Both the position numbers and the translations under genes were made by a program. 64,000 nt of DNA from Nocardia vulneris. GTDB taxonomy: Bacteria; Actinomycetota; Actinomycetes; Mycobacteriales; Mycobacteriaceae. The DNA lies in contig NZ_BDCI01000002.1 of NCBI RefSeq assembly GCF_001613425.1, positions 124,001-188,000 of the forward strand. The letters are read 5' to 3'. Positions 52,915 to 61,024 of the stretch are shown here, one piece after another. The stretch's first letter is position 1. Every line of letters starts with the position of its first letter. The notes below the pieces were generated by a model. The model searched no databases and was not told where the DNA came from. It saw nothing but the letters and a program-made list of their open reading frames with translations.

Positions 52915-54111
52915 ATGCACGCCGCCGATTTCCGGGTCAGCACCGTGCTGCTGGACTCGCCTCGCACCCTCGTGGGTGAACGCGCGGCCGAGGTCGCTCC
53001 GGCCGTGGTGCGCGCGGCGGCCGGCACCGGCGCGCCACGTGTGCTCTTGGTGGCAGGCAACGGCTTCCGGCACCGCGTCTGGGCCGAACCACTCTTCGCC
53101 GCATTCCAGGGTTTCGCGCTGCGCACCGTCGTGCACGCCGGGCTCCCCACACCCGAATCCGTGGCCCGGCTGACGGACGAGATCCGCGCGCATCGCGCCG
53201 AGGTGGTCGTCACCGTCGGCGGCGGCAGCGTCATGGACGCGGGCAAAGCCGCCGCGGCACTGTCGACCAGCGCCGATCGCACGCCGCACGCGGTGGTTCT
53301 GGCCTGCGCCGCGCCGGCCGACGACGCAGGCGCGCCACCCGTCGTCGCCTTGCCGACCACACCCGGCACCGGCGCGGAGGCCACGCCCTTCGCCACCATC
53401 TGGCACCGCGACCACGGCCGCAAACTGTCCCTGCGCGGCAGCGCGTTACAGCCGGTGAGCGCGGTGCTCGACCCGGAGCTGCTGATCGGGCTGCCCGCGG
53501 CCGACCTCGTCAGCTGCCTGCTCGACACCCTCGCGCAAGGCCTGGAGGGCGCGTGGTCGATCCGCGCCGACGAACGATCCGAGTGGCTGGGCGCGGCCGC
53601 CTGGGCCCAGCTCGCCGAGGTGCTCGAGCAGCGCCACACCGACCTGAGCGCAGCCCATCGCGGCGCGGCACTGCTCGCCGGGCATCTCGCCGGTCGCGCC
53701 ATCGCCATCGCGGGAACCACTGTGTGCCATGCGATGTCGTACCCGCTCACCTTGCGGCACGGCCTGAGCCACGGGCACGCGTGCGGCCTCACGCTGGCCT
53801 CGGTGCTGCGTTACAACGCACAGGTCGGCGCCGACTGCACCGACCCGCGCGGCGCCCAGCGGGTGCGCGGCGCCATCACGGGGGTGGTGCGGGCCGCGGG
53901 CGCCGACAGCGTCGAGGACCTGGCCGGGAAGGTGGCGGCGCTGGTGCGCTCGCCCGCGTTGCCGCCACCACCGGAACTACGCCACGAGGCGGCCCGGATC
54001 GCCACCGAGGCCCTCGCCTACGACCGCGCGGGCAACAACCCGCGCCGGGTGGACGCGGCGACCCTGACCCATTTGCTGGCCGGGAGTGCGGAGAGAGATC
54101 ATGCTCGTTGA
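52915..54111 (+). CDS. phpC: phosphonoacetaldehyde reductase, iron-containing alcohol dehydrogenase (PhpC-like)
   Basis: The 398-residue protein is a group III (Fe) alcohol dehydrogenase: VTVGGGSVMDAGKA binds the dinucleotide, PTTPGTGAEAT follows, and metal ligands lie in LLDTLAQ and the His-rich CHAMSYPLTLRHGLSHGHACG segment. In phosphinothricin biosynthesis PhpC reduces phosphonoacetaldehyde to 2-hydroxyethylphosphonate. The same gene order with a HEPD next to it makes that role likely here. GGAGG and AGGTGG precede the ATG. A TTA codon occurs at 53446-53448. Its end overlaps the HEPD start by 11 bp. It is the first gene of the seven-gene phosphonate operon. Confidence 0.9.
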   Translation: MHAADFRVSTVLLDSPRTLVGERAAEVAPAVVRAAAGTGAPRVLLVAGNGFRHRVWAEPLFAAFQGFALRTVVHAGLPTPESVARLTDEIRAHRAEVVVTVGGGSVMDAGKAAAALSTSADRTPHAVVLACAAPADDAGAPPVVALPTTPGTGAEATPFATIWHRDHGRKLSLRGSALQPVSAVLDPELLIGLPAADLVSCLLDTLAQGLEGAWSIRADERSEWLGAAAWAQLAEVLEQRHTDLSAAHRGAALLAGHLAGRAIAIAGTTVCHAMSYPLTLRHGLSHGHACGLTLASVLRYNAQVGADCTDPRGAQRVRGAITGVVRAAGADSVEDLAGKVAALVRSPALPPPPELRHEAARIATEALAYDRAGNNPRRVDAATLTHLLAGSAERDHAR

Positions 54112-55423
54112 CAACTACAAGGTCGTGCACTGGCTCAACATTCGGAAAGTGACCACCGGACAGATTGCGGGCACGCTCGGTATCGACCACGCGGAACTCA
54201 CGAAATTGCTGGCTGTTTCCGGTGATTGCGAATGGCCGGACGACATCGTCGCTGTCATGACCCGCACGCTCCAGATCACCCCGGAACATCTCGTCGCGAG
54301 CGGACGACGCGATCTCACCGTCCTGGTCCGCACCGCGCGCGAACTCCGTGACACCCGGCGTCCCATTCAGCGCGACGGCATTCATTTCTACAACTACTAC
54401 ACAATGGCGGCACCGCCCGGCGCGGTCGCGCCGGTCGTGCTCGATATCCTGTGTCCCGCGAACCGATTGCCCGCTTTGAACAATGGGCACTTGGAACCGG
54501 CGATCACGATCAACCTCGGTCCGGGCGATATCCACGGCCGCTGGGGCGCCGAACTCGACGAGTCGACCTGGCAGGTGATCGTCGCCAACACCGACACCGA
54601 CAGCTGGATCGTCGGCGATTCCTACGTCGAGCCGTCCTATTGTCCGCACACCTACTCGCTCGCCGGTCCCGAACCCGCCCGCATCGTGTCCTATACCGGC
54701 CGATCTCCGCTGGCCGGACTCCTGGAAGAGGTCAACGACTGGTCCGATCCGGCCGCGCGCGAACTGCTCGCCTGGCTCGACGGCGGCGTGGACCCGCAGC
54801 AGGTGGCCCGCCTGCTGCTCGCCCGCCGGGGACACACGGTCGAATCAGCCGGTGTCACGGTGGGTCTGACGCCCGACGCGCTGATCGCCGCGATCGACGA
54901 CGGCACGCTCGCGGTGTTGCGTGAGCTGGGCACCACGCTCGGCTTCGACTACCGGCTGCTGATCCGGCCCGCCGCCCGGCACGACGCGGTCGGCAAGACC
55001 TTCAAGGACATCGCCGAATGCCGCAAGGAGGCAAGGGATTTCCGCGGGTACACGGTCACCTCGCTGGCCGCGGCCCCCCATCTGCCCGACCTCACCGGGC
55101 TCTATCTCCTGGTCGACGGCGCGGCGGGCGAGCACCTGCGCGAACCCGCCGAAACGCACTACCTCGTGACCGCCGGAACGCCGACGCTGCACTGGATTCG
55201 GGCCGACGGGCAGCAAGCAGCAGCCGAGTTGGAGGTGGACGGGTCGGCCTGGGTCGCGCCGTTCGTCGCGCATCGCTGGTCCGGCCAGGGCGCGCTGATC
55301 AAGCTGGGCTCGGGACGACATCTCGACTATCTCGACCTGTTCGAGCTGACCAATACCTATGCCGCGAGCGCCACAGTGCAGCGCGGGCACCGAGACAATC
55401 GCGGCTGGGGCTACGACTCCTGA
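54101..55423 (+). CDS. phpD: 2-hydroxyethylphosphonate dioxygenase (HEPD)
   Basis: This 440-residue enzyme converts 2-hydroxyethylphosphonate plus O2 into hydroxymethylphosphonate and formate, breaking an unactivated C-C bond with non-haem Fe(II). It matches the Streptomyces HEPD in length and motifs: an N-terminal helix-turn-helix-like segment, Lys16, RPIQRDGIHFYNYY (Arg91, Tyr99), the first iron ligand His130 in NNGHLEPAI, and Glu177/His183 in VEPSYCPH. The Glu, rather than Gln, at the second ligand favours HEPD over methylphosphonate synthase. It has the duplicated bi-domain cupin layout ending in GWGYDS. The ATG at 54101 follows a GAGAGAG tract and overlaps the upstream gene. Confidence 0.95.
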   Translation: MLVDNYKVVHWLNIRKVTTGQIAGTLGIDHAELTKLLAVSGDCEWPDDIVAVMTRTLQITPEHLVASGRRDLTVLVRTARELRDTRRPIQRDGIHFYNYYTMAAPPGAVAPVVLDILCPANRLPALNNGHLEPAITINLGPGDIHGRWGAELDESTWQVIVANTDTDSWIVGDSYVEPSYCPHTYSLAGPEPARIVSYTGRSPLAGLLEEVNDWSDPAARELLAWLDGGVDPQQVARLLLARRGHTVESAGVTVGLTPDALIAAIDDGTLAVLRELGTTLGFDYRLLIRPAARHDAVGKTFKDIAECRKEARDFRGYTVTSLAAAPHLPDLTGLYLLVDGAAGEHLREPAETHYLVTAGTPTLHWIRADGQQAAAELEVDGSAWVAPFVAHRWSGQGALIKLGSGRHLDYLDLFELTNTYAASATVQRGHRDNRGWGYDS

Positions 55424-55454
55424 ACACCGCGCCGCGTCAGCACGGGAGGCAAGA

Positions 55455-56465
55455 GTGCGCGTCGTCTATACCGATCCGGCCTGGGCCCTGAACGAACGGG
55501 GACACCCCGACCTCGCCCGCGCGGATATCGAACGCACCGCGTTCGGCCACGAAATCGACTTGCGTTTAGGGCTTTTCGAGAGCCGATACGTCATCTCCGG
55601 TCCCGAGTTCCATGACCATGTGCGCGGCGCGGATGCGCTGGTCATCTACCGCTGCCAAGTCACGCCCGAGTTGCTGGACGCGGTCGGCCCGCACTGCCGG
55701 GTGATCGCCCGCAGCGGTGTCGGCATCGACAATCTCAACGCCCCGCTGCTGGCCGGGACCGGGATCGTCTCGTTCAACGTGCCCGACTATTGCGTGGACG
55801 AGGTGAGCACGCACACCCTCGCGCTGCTGCTGGCGTTGGAACGCAAGGTCTGCACCCAGGACCGGCTCGTCAAATCCCAGCAGTGGAATATCCATGCGGG
55901 CGGCGTACCGCGACGGGTGTCGACGTGTACCGCGGGGATCATCGGCTTCGGCCGGATCGGGCGGGCGACCGCCCGGAAACTCCAGGCGTTCTACAAGACT
56001 GTCCTCGCGTACGACCCGTATGTCGCCGCCGATCTGATGGCGGGTCACGGTGTCACCGCCGTCGCTTCGTTGCACGAATTGTTCGCTGCCGCAGACGCTG
56101 TCGTCCTGCACGCGGCCCTGACCGAGGAGACCGATCAGCTGGTCGACGCGGGCGCGCTGGCCGCGGCCCGGCCGGGCACGCTGCTGGTCAATGCGGCCAG
56201 GGGCCGCCTGGTGGACCCGGCGGCGGTCCTCGACGCGCTCGACGGCGGCCGACTGGGTGGCTTCGCCTCGGACGTCTTCACACCCGAGGACCCGAACGAC
56301 GATCCGGCCGCGCGCAAGCTGTTGCCCAGGCCGGAGGTGGTGGTCTCGGCCCACCGCGCGTTTCTCTCGGCGGAGTCCGAGCGCAGTTGCCGGCGCCGGA
56401 TCGCCGAGGGCGTCGCCCGGGTCCTGGCCGGCGGTCCGCCGCCCGCCGCGGGCCGGGTGACGTGA
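55455..56465 (+). CDS. phpE: PhpE-like D-isomer-specific 2-hydroxyacid dehydrogenase (hydroxymethylphosphonate dehydrogenase)
   Basis: The 336-residue protein belongs to the phosphoglycerate dehydrogenase family. The NAD motif GFGRIG lies at residues 164-169, and catalytic Arg (NAARGRLVD) and His (VVSAHRAF) residues are present. In phosphinothricin biosynthesis PhpE is assigned oxidation of hydroxymethylphosphonate to phosphonoformaldehyde; its position directly after HEPD supports the same step. GTG 55455 is chosen because GGGAGG precedes it by five to six bases; longer in-frame starts overlap the HEPD end without a binding site. Codon 38 is TTA (55566-55568). Confidence 0.88.
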   Translation: MRVVYTDPAWALNERGHPDLARADIERTAFGHEIDLRLGLFESRYVISGPEFHDHVRGADALVIYRCQVTPELLDAVGPHCRVIARSGVGIDNLNAPLLAGTGIVSFNVPDYCVDEVSTHTLALLLALERKVCTQDRLVKSQQWNIHAGGVPRRVSTCTAGIIGFGRIGRATARKLQAFYKTVLAYDPYVAADLMAGHGVTAVASLHELFAAADAVVLHAALTEETDQLVDAGALAAARPGTLLVNAARGRLVDPAAVLDALDGGRLGGFASDVFTPEDPNDDPAARKLLPRPEVVVSAHRAFLSAESERSCRRRIAEGVARVLAGGPPPAAGRVT

Positions 56466-56518
56466 TCCGTGGTCGCCACAACGATTTTCGATCCCGAGTG
56501 CGAGAGGCATTGCGCGTG

Positions 56519-57442
56519 ATGGACAACCTCCCCCTTCCCACGGCCGCACCGGCACGGTGTCACGCCGGTGTGCGGTTGCGCGAACTGCTCGCCGGACCCG
56601 AACCGTCGTTCCTCATGGGCGCTCACGACGGACTCAGCGCGCGCATCGCGGCCGAAGCCGGCTTCGCCGGGATCTGGGCGTCCGGTCTGTGCATGTCCAC
56701 CGCGCTCGGCGCGCGGGACAGCGACGAGGTGTCCTGGGGCGAAATGCTCGATCTGGTGGCCAGAGTCGTCGATGCGGGCGCGATCCCGGTGCTCGTCGAC
56801 GCCGACACCGGCTACGGCAATTTCAACACCGCACGCCGCTTCGCCGCCCGTGCCGAACGGGTCGGCGCGGCGGGAATGTGCATGGAGGACAAGGTCTTTC
56901 CGAAGATGAACTCCTATTTCGGCGACCGGCACCCGCTGGCGCCGGTCGGCGACATGTGCGCCAAGATCGCGGCCTGCCGGGACAAGGTCGATCCCGGCTT
57001 CGTGCTCGTCGCCCGCACCGAGGCGCTCATCGCCGGGGCGGGCACGGCCGAGGCGCTGCGCCGCGCCGAGGCGTACCGGCAGGCGGGCGCCGATGCCATC
57101 TTCATCCATTCCCGCCGGCGCACCATCGACGAGATCGCCGAGTTCACCACCGAGTGGGCGGCCCGGCTGCCGCTCGTGATCGCGCCGACCACCTACCACA
57201 CGGTGCCTCGGGAGACGTTCGCCGAACTCGGGATCGCCGCGGTGATCTGGGCCAATCAGTCGATGCGGGCCTCGGTGGCCGCGATGCGCCAGGTGTGCCG
57301 ATCGCTCCTGCGCGACGGCCCCACCGCGGTCGAGCCGGATATCGCCTCGCTGCCGGAGGTGTTCGGTCTCATGGGATATTCGGAGTTGGAAGCGGACGAG
57401 GCGCACTACACCGAGCTGGCGAAGAAGTGGGTGGATTCATGA
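56519..57442 (+). CDS. pepM: phosphoenolpyruvate phosphomutase
   Basis: The 307-residue protein converts phosphoenolpyruvate to phosphonopyruvate, the entry step of nearly all phosphonate biosynthesis. It has the diagnostic EDKVFPKMNS motif at residues 123-132, which separates true PEP mutases from isocitrate lyase-like relatives, plus GAHDGLSARIAAEAGFAGIWASG at the N-terminus and the metal-binding DADTGYGN loop (94-101). GTG 56516 one codon earlier is an equally good start; AGAGG lies eight bases before it. Its stop overlaps the decarboxylase start (ATGA), as expected because that enzyme pulls the unfavourable equilibrium forward. Confidence 0.97.
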   Translation: MDNLPLPTAAPARCHAGVRLRELLAGPEPSFLMGAHDGLSARIAAEAGFAGIWASGLCMSTALGARDSDEVSWGEMLDLVARVVDAGAIPVLVDADTGYGNFNTARRFAARAERVGAAGMCMEDKVFPKMNSYFGDRHPLAPVGDMCAKIAACRDKVDPGFVLVARTEALIAGAGTAEALRRAEAYRQAGADAIFIHSRRRTIDEIAEFTTEWAARLPLVIAPTTYHTVPRETFAELGIAAVIWANQSMRASVAAMRQVCRSLLRDGPTAVEPDIASLPEVFGLMGYSELEADEAHYTELAKKWVDS

Positions 57443-58590
57443 TCGACGCGGACGAATTGCTCGGCGGGTTCGTCGCGCGCGGCGTGGCCGACGTGGTGGG
57501 CGTGCCGTGCTCCTACCTGACCCCGATGATCAACCGCGCGGCGTCCGGCGCGGTCGCGGGATACCTGCCGGTGACGCACGAGGGCGAGGCCGTGGCGGTC
57601 GCGGCGGGGTGCTGGCTGGCCGGTGCCACGGCCTGCGTGCTGGCGCAGAACTCCGGGCTGGGCAACATGGTGAACCCGCTGACCTCGCTCACCCATCCGA
57701 GCCGGATTCCGGTGCCGCTGCTCGTCAGCTGGCGCGGGGAACCGGGCCGCCCGGACGAGCCGCAGCACGAATTGATGGGGGCCATCACGCCGGGTCTGCT
57801 CGACCTCCTACAGGTGGGGCACGCGGTGCTGCCCGCCGACGCCGCCGGACTCGACGCCTGCTTGACCACCGGGTGGGCCGAGATGGCCAGCGAGCAAAGG
57901 CCTTTCGCGTTCATCCTGCGTGACGGGGTAGTGGCCGCCGAGCCGCTCGCGGAGCCGCCGCGGCCATCCCCGGTGCTGCCGACGGTGACCAGGACGCGGG
58001 CCGATCGGGCCGCGCCCACGCGCATGGCGGCACTGGAGGCGCTCGTCGGCGCCCTGCCCGACGCCGCCGCCGTGCTGTCCACCACTGGCAAGACCAGCCG
58101 GGAGCTCTACACTCTCGCCGACCGGCCGCAGCACTTCTACCTGGTCGGGGCGATGGGGTCCGCGAGTGCCGTCGGACTCGGCGTCGCGCGGCACACCCGC
58201 AGACCGGTCGTCGTGCTCGACGGGGACGGCGCGGCACTGATGCGGTTGGGCACCTTCGCCACGGTCGGCGCGCATGGCACCGCCAATCTGATCCATGTCC
58301 TGCTGGACAACGGCGTGCACGACTCCACGGGTGGACAGCAGAGTCTCGCGGCGCAGGTCGACTTCCCCGCGGTCGCGCGGGCCTGCGGCTATGTCCGCGT
58401 GTTCGACTGCGCGGACCTCGCCGAGTTCACCGACGCGGTCAAGGCGGCCCAGCTCGAGCCGGGCCCGGCGTTGCTCTACCTCCGGATTCGTCCGGGTTCG
58501 GTCGAGCGGCTGGGCCGCCCGGCCGTCGGACCGTCCGACGTGGCGCGCCGATTCCAGGCCTTCGTGACAGGAGACGATCATGTTTCGTGA
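57439..58590 (+). CDS. ppd: phosphonopyruvate decarboxylase (ThDP-dependent)
   Basis: The 383-residue protein decarboxylates phosphonopyruvate to phosphonoacetaldehyde. The cofactor-activating Glu is in THEGEAVA (residues 46-53), and the ThDP motif runs from VVVLDGDGAALMRLG to the LLDNGVHDSTGGQ segment. It has the short two-domain (PYR/PP) layout of Ppd enzymes rather than the longer acetolactate synthase form. It is coupled to pepM by ATGA and overlaps the aldehyde dehydrogenase by 11 bp. Confidence 0.95.
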   Translation: MIDADELLGGFVARGVADVVGVPCSYLTPMINRAASGAVAGYLPVTHEGEAVAVAAGCWLAGATACVLAQNSGLGNMVNPLTSLTHPSRIPVPLLVSWRGEPGRPDEPQHELMGAITPGLLDLLQVGHAVLPADAAGLDACLTTGWAEMASEQRPFAFILRDGVVAAEPLAEPPRPSPVLPTVTRTRADRAAPTRMAALEALVGALPDAAAVLSTTGKTSRELYTLADRPQHFYLVGAMGSASAVGLGVARHTRRPVVVLDGDGAALMRLGTFATVGAHGTANLIHVLLDNGVHDSTGGQQSLAAQVDFPAVARACGYVRVFDCADLAEFTDAVKAAQLEPGPALLYLRIRPGSVERLGRPAVGPSDVARRFQAFVTGDDHVS

Positions 58591-59971
58591 CGGCGCCTAC
58601 CGACCCGCCGCCGAGAAGTTCCCGGTGCACAATCCGTGGACCGGGGAAACCGTCGGATCCGTTGCGCGCGACAGCGTTTCCGAGTTGGACGCCGCCATCT
58701 CCGGCTTGCGCGCGGCCTGGCGACCCCTGCGGCCGGACCAGCGGGCCACCATCCTGCGGAGCGCGGCCCGCCTGACCCGCGAACGAGCCGCCGACCTCGC
58801 ACCGCTGATCTCGCGCGAATCCGGCGTCTGCCTCGCCGAGACCAGCCGGGAAACCGACCGGGCTGCAACGAATCTCACGGTCGCGGCGGACGAGGCCGAA
58901 CGGCTGCGCGGGGAGAGCATTCCGGTGTCGGGACACGATCGGCTGGCGCTCACCATGTTCGAGCCGATCGGCGTCGTCGCGGCGATCACGCCGTTCAACC
59001 GGCCGCTCAACCAGGTGGTCGTGAAGCTCGCCCCCGCCGTCGCGGCAGGCTGCGCGGTGGTGCTGAAGCCCTCGGAGAAAACACCGCTCACCGCACTCGC
59101 TTTCGCCGAGATCATGCTCGAAGCCGGTCTGCCGCCGGAACATCTCGTCGTCACCACCGGTGCGCCCGGCGAGCTCGGCCCCGCGCTCGCCGGGCACCCC
59201 GACATCGATATGGTCACCTTCACGGGGTCGGCGCACACGGGCCGTGCGGTATCGGTGGCCGCCGCGGGCAAGAAACTGCTGCTGGAGCTGGGCGGCAACG
59301 ATCCGCTGATCGTATTGCCCGATGCCGATCTCGACCTGGCGGTGCAGCTGACGGCCCAGGGCGCGTTCGCCACCGCCGGGCAGTCCTGCCGCGGCATCAA
59401 ACGCGTGATCGCCGTGGGCCCGGTGGCCGACGATCTCGTAGCGGGGCTCGCCGAGGCGGCGCAGCGGAAACGGGCGGGCGACCCCCTAGATCCCGCGACC
59501 GAGGTCGGCCCGCTGATCACCGCGGACGCCGCGGACACGGTGGCCCGGCGGATCGCCGAAGCCGTTGCCGCGCAGGCGAAGCTGCTGATCGGCGGGGAAC
59601 GCCGAGGCTCGCTCATCACCCCCGCGGTGCTCGATCACGTGCCCGCCGACGCCGAACTGGTGGTCGAGGAGACCTTCGGCCCGGTCGCCCCGGTGATCCG
59701 GGTGGCCGATACCGCCGAGGCGATCAGCGTGGCCAACTCGACCAGGTACGGCTTGCAGGCCGGGGTGGTGACCGGCGACGTCGCCGCCTTCACCACGCTC
59801 GCGGCGGCGCTGCGGGTCGGCGCGGTGAACCTCAACGCCGGACCGCATTTCGACTCCCCGCACCTCCCGTTCGGCGGCGTGAAATCCAGCGGACTCGGCC
59901 GCGAAGGCATCGCCTACTCGATCCGCGAGATGAGCACCGTCAAGACGGTGACCCTGCCCTACCCGCGGTAA
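58580..59971 (+). CDS. aldehyde dehydrogenase, phosphonoaldehyde-oxidising type (PhpJ/PhnY-like)
   Basis: The 463-residue NAD(P)-dependent aldehyde dehydrogenase has ITPFNRPLNQ, VLKPSEKTP, the general base Glu236 in LLELGGNDP, nucleophile Cys270 in AGQSCRG, and ETFGPVAPV near the end. In the phosphinothricin route an aldehyde dehydrogenase (PhpJ) turns phosphonoformaldehyde into phosphonoformate; PhnY acts on phosphonoacetaldehyde. Because HEPD and PhpE-like genes are present, phosphonoformaldehyde is the likelier substrate. The start overlaps ppd by 11 bp. A 32-nt gap with an AGGA site leads to the SDR gene. Confidence 0.85.
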   Translation: MFRDGAYRPAAEKFPVHNPWTGETVGSVARDSVSELDAAISGLRAAWRPLRPDQRATILRSAARLTRERAADLAPLISRESGVCLAETSRETDRAATNLTVAADEAERLRGESIPVSGHDRLALTMFEPIGVVAAITPFNRPLNQVVVKLAPAVAAGCAVVLKPSEKTPLTALAFAEIMLEAGLPPEHLVVTTGAPGELGPALAGHPDIDMVTFTGSAHTGRAVSVAAAGKKLLLELGGNDPLIVLPDADLDLAVQLTAQGAFATAGQSCRGIKRVIAVGPVADDLVAGLAEAAQRKRAGDPLDPATEVGPLITADAADTVARRIAEAVAAQAKLLIGGERRGSLITPAVLDHVPADAELVVEETFGPVAPVIRVADTAEAISVANSTRYGLQAGVVTGDVAAFTTLAAALRVGAVNLNAGPHFDSPHLPFGGVKSSGLGREGIAYSIREMSTVKTVTLPYPR

Positions 59972-60003
59972 ACCCTTCGGATATCAAGAGTCAGGACGCA
60001 TCG

Positions 60004-60807
60004 ATGACCACGCACCCGGACCTCACCCCCGCCGCACTCGACTACCAGGCGCTCTTCCGGCTCGACGGCAAGCGCGCCGCGGTCATCGGCGCGGGCAGCG
60101 GCATCGGACGCGAGTCGGCGCTCGCCCTGGCCGCGCTCGGCGCCGAGGTGGTGTGCGCCGATATCGATCGCACCCGCGCCGAGGAGACGGCGCACCTGGC
60201 GGGCTCCCCCGCCGCCGCCCTGGGCTTGGATGCGCGAGACGCGGATGCTGTCGCCGCGGCCGCCGCCGAGCTACCCGACCTGGACGTGCTCGTCTTCACC
60301 ACCGGGCGGAATGTGCGCAAGCGCCTGTTCGATTACGCGACAGACGAATTCGACGCGGTGCTGGACCTGAATCTGCGCGCCGCCTTCCATCTGATCCGGG
60401 CGTTCGGCAAGGGTATGGTCGCCCGGGGCGGCGGTTCGATCGTCGGCATGTCCTCGATCCGGGCGGTCACCGTCGAACCGGGGCAAGCCGTGTACGCGGC
60501 GACCAAGGCCGCGCTGGTCCAGCTGATCCGCGGAGCCGCCGCGGAATTCGGCCCGGCCGGGGTGCGGGTGAACGCCATCGCGCCCGGGGTGGTACGCACC
60601 CCGCTCACCGATTCGATCTTCGCGGAACCGCAGTGGCGGGCGGCGTACGCGTCCAAGAGCGCGCTCGGCCGCTGGGCCGAGCCGAGCGAAATCGCCGGGG
60701 CCGTCGCCTTTCTGGCCGCCGACGCATCGAGCTTCGTCACCGGGACGATGCTGTACGTCGACGGCGGCTGGACCGCCGTCGACGGCCGCTACGACCCGCC
60801 CTGCTGA
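60004..60807 (+). CDS. SDR-family oxidoreductase
   Basis: A 267-residue classical short-chain dehydrogenase: nucleotide motif GAGSGIG near residue 33, catalytic Ser in MSSIRA, Tyr164 and Lys168 in YAATK, and the C-terminal GTMLYVDGGW. It closes the phosphonate operon, so it probably acts on a phosphonate or on its conjugate, either as a second hydroxymethylphosphonate/aldehyde oxidoreductase or as a late reductase. The exact step is unknown. Its TGA ends one base before the stop of the convergent carrier-protein gene. Confidence 0.85.
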   Translation: MTTHPDLTPAALDYQALFRLDGKRAAVIGAGSGIGRESALALAALGAEVVCADIDRTRAEETAHLAGSPAAALGLDARDADAVAAAAAELPDLDVLVFTTGRNVRKRLFDYATDEFDAVLDLNLRAAFHLIRAFGKGMVARGGGSIVGMSSIRAVTVEPGQAVYAATKAALVQLIRGAAAEFGPAGVRVNAIAPGVVRTPLTDSIFAEPQWRAAYASKSALGRWAEPSEIAGAVAFLAADASSFVTGTMLYVDGGWTAVDGRYDPPC

Positions 60808-60808
60808 C

Positions 60809-61024
60809 TCACAGCACCTGCATCGTCTCCTGGACGAAGGAACCCATATCGGGCGCCTCGAACAGCAGGTGCATCGGCACCTCGGTGTCGAATTCCGCGC
60901 GCAGCGCGGTCATCAACTCGCCCGCGAGCAGCGAATCGCCGCCCAGTTCGTAGAAGTTCGCGCGCGGTTCGGTGTAACCGGTGCCGCACACCCGGCCGAC
61001 CACGGCCCAAACCTGTTGCTCCAC
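60809..61024 (-). CDS. free-standing peptidyl/acyl carrier protein
   Basis: A 71-residue single carrier domain. LGGDSLLAGEL holds the phosphopantetheine Ser, preceded by NFYELGG and followed by HLLFEAPDMGSF, the normal helix III. GTG 61024 is chosen because AGGAG lies five bases upstream and it shares one base with the AMP-ligase stop (TAGTG). Longer in-frame starts would run into the ligase. It should be loaded by that ligase and presented to the stand-alone condensation protein or the reductase encoded on the other side of the phosphonate operon (inference). Confidence 0.88.
   Translation of the reverse strand: MEQQVWAVVGRVCGTGYTEPRANFYELGGDSLLAGELMTALRAEFDTEVPMHLLFEAPDMGSFVQETMQVL

Noticed and set aside
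52915..60807. Assignment of the cluster as phosphinothricin tripeptide biosynthesis
   Set aside because: Shared early genes only; the nucleotidyltransferase, CPEP synthase, P-methylase and phosphinothricin peptide synthetases are not visible.
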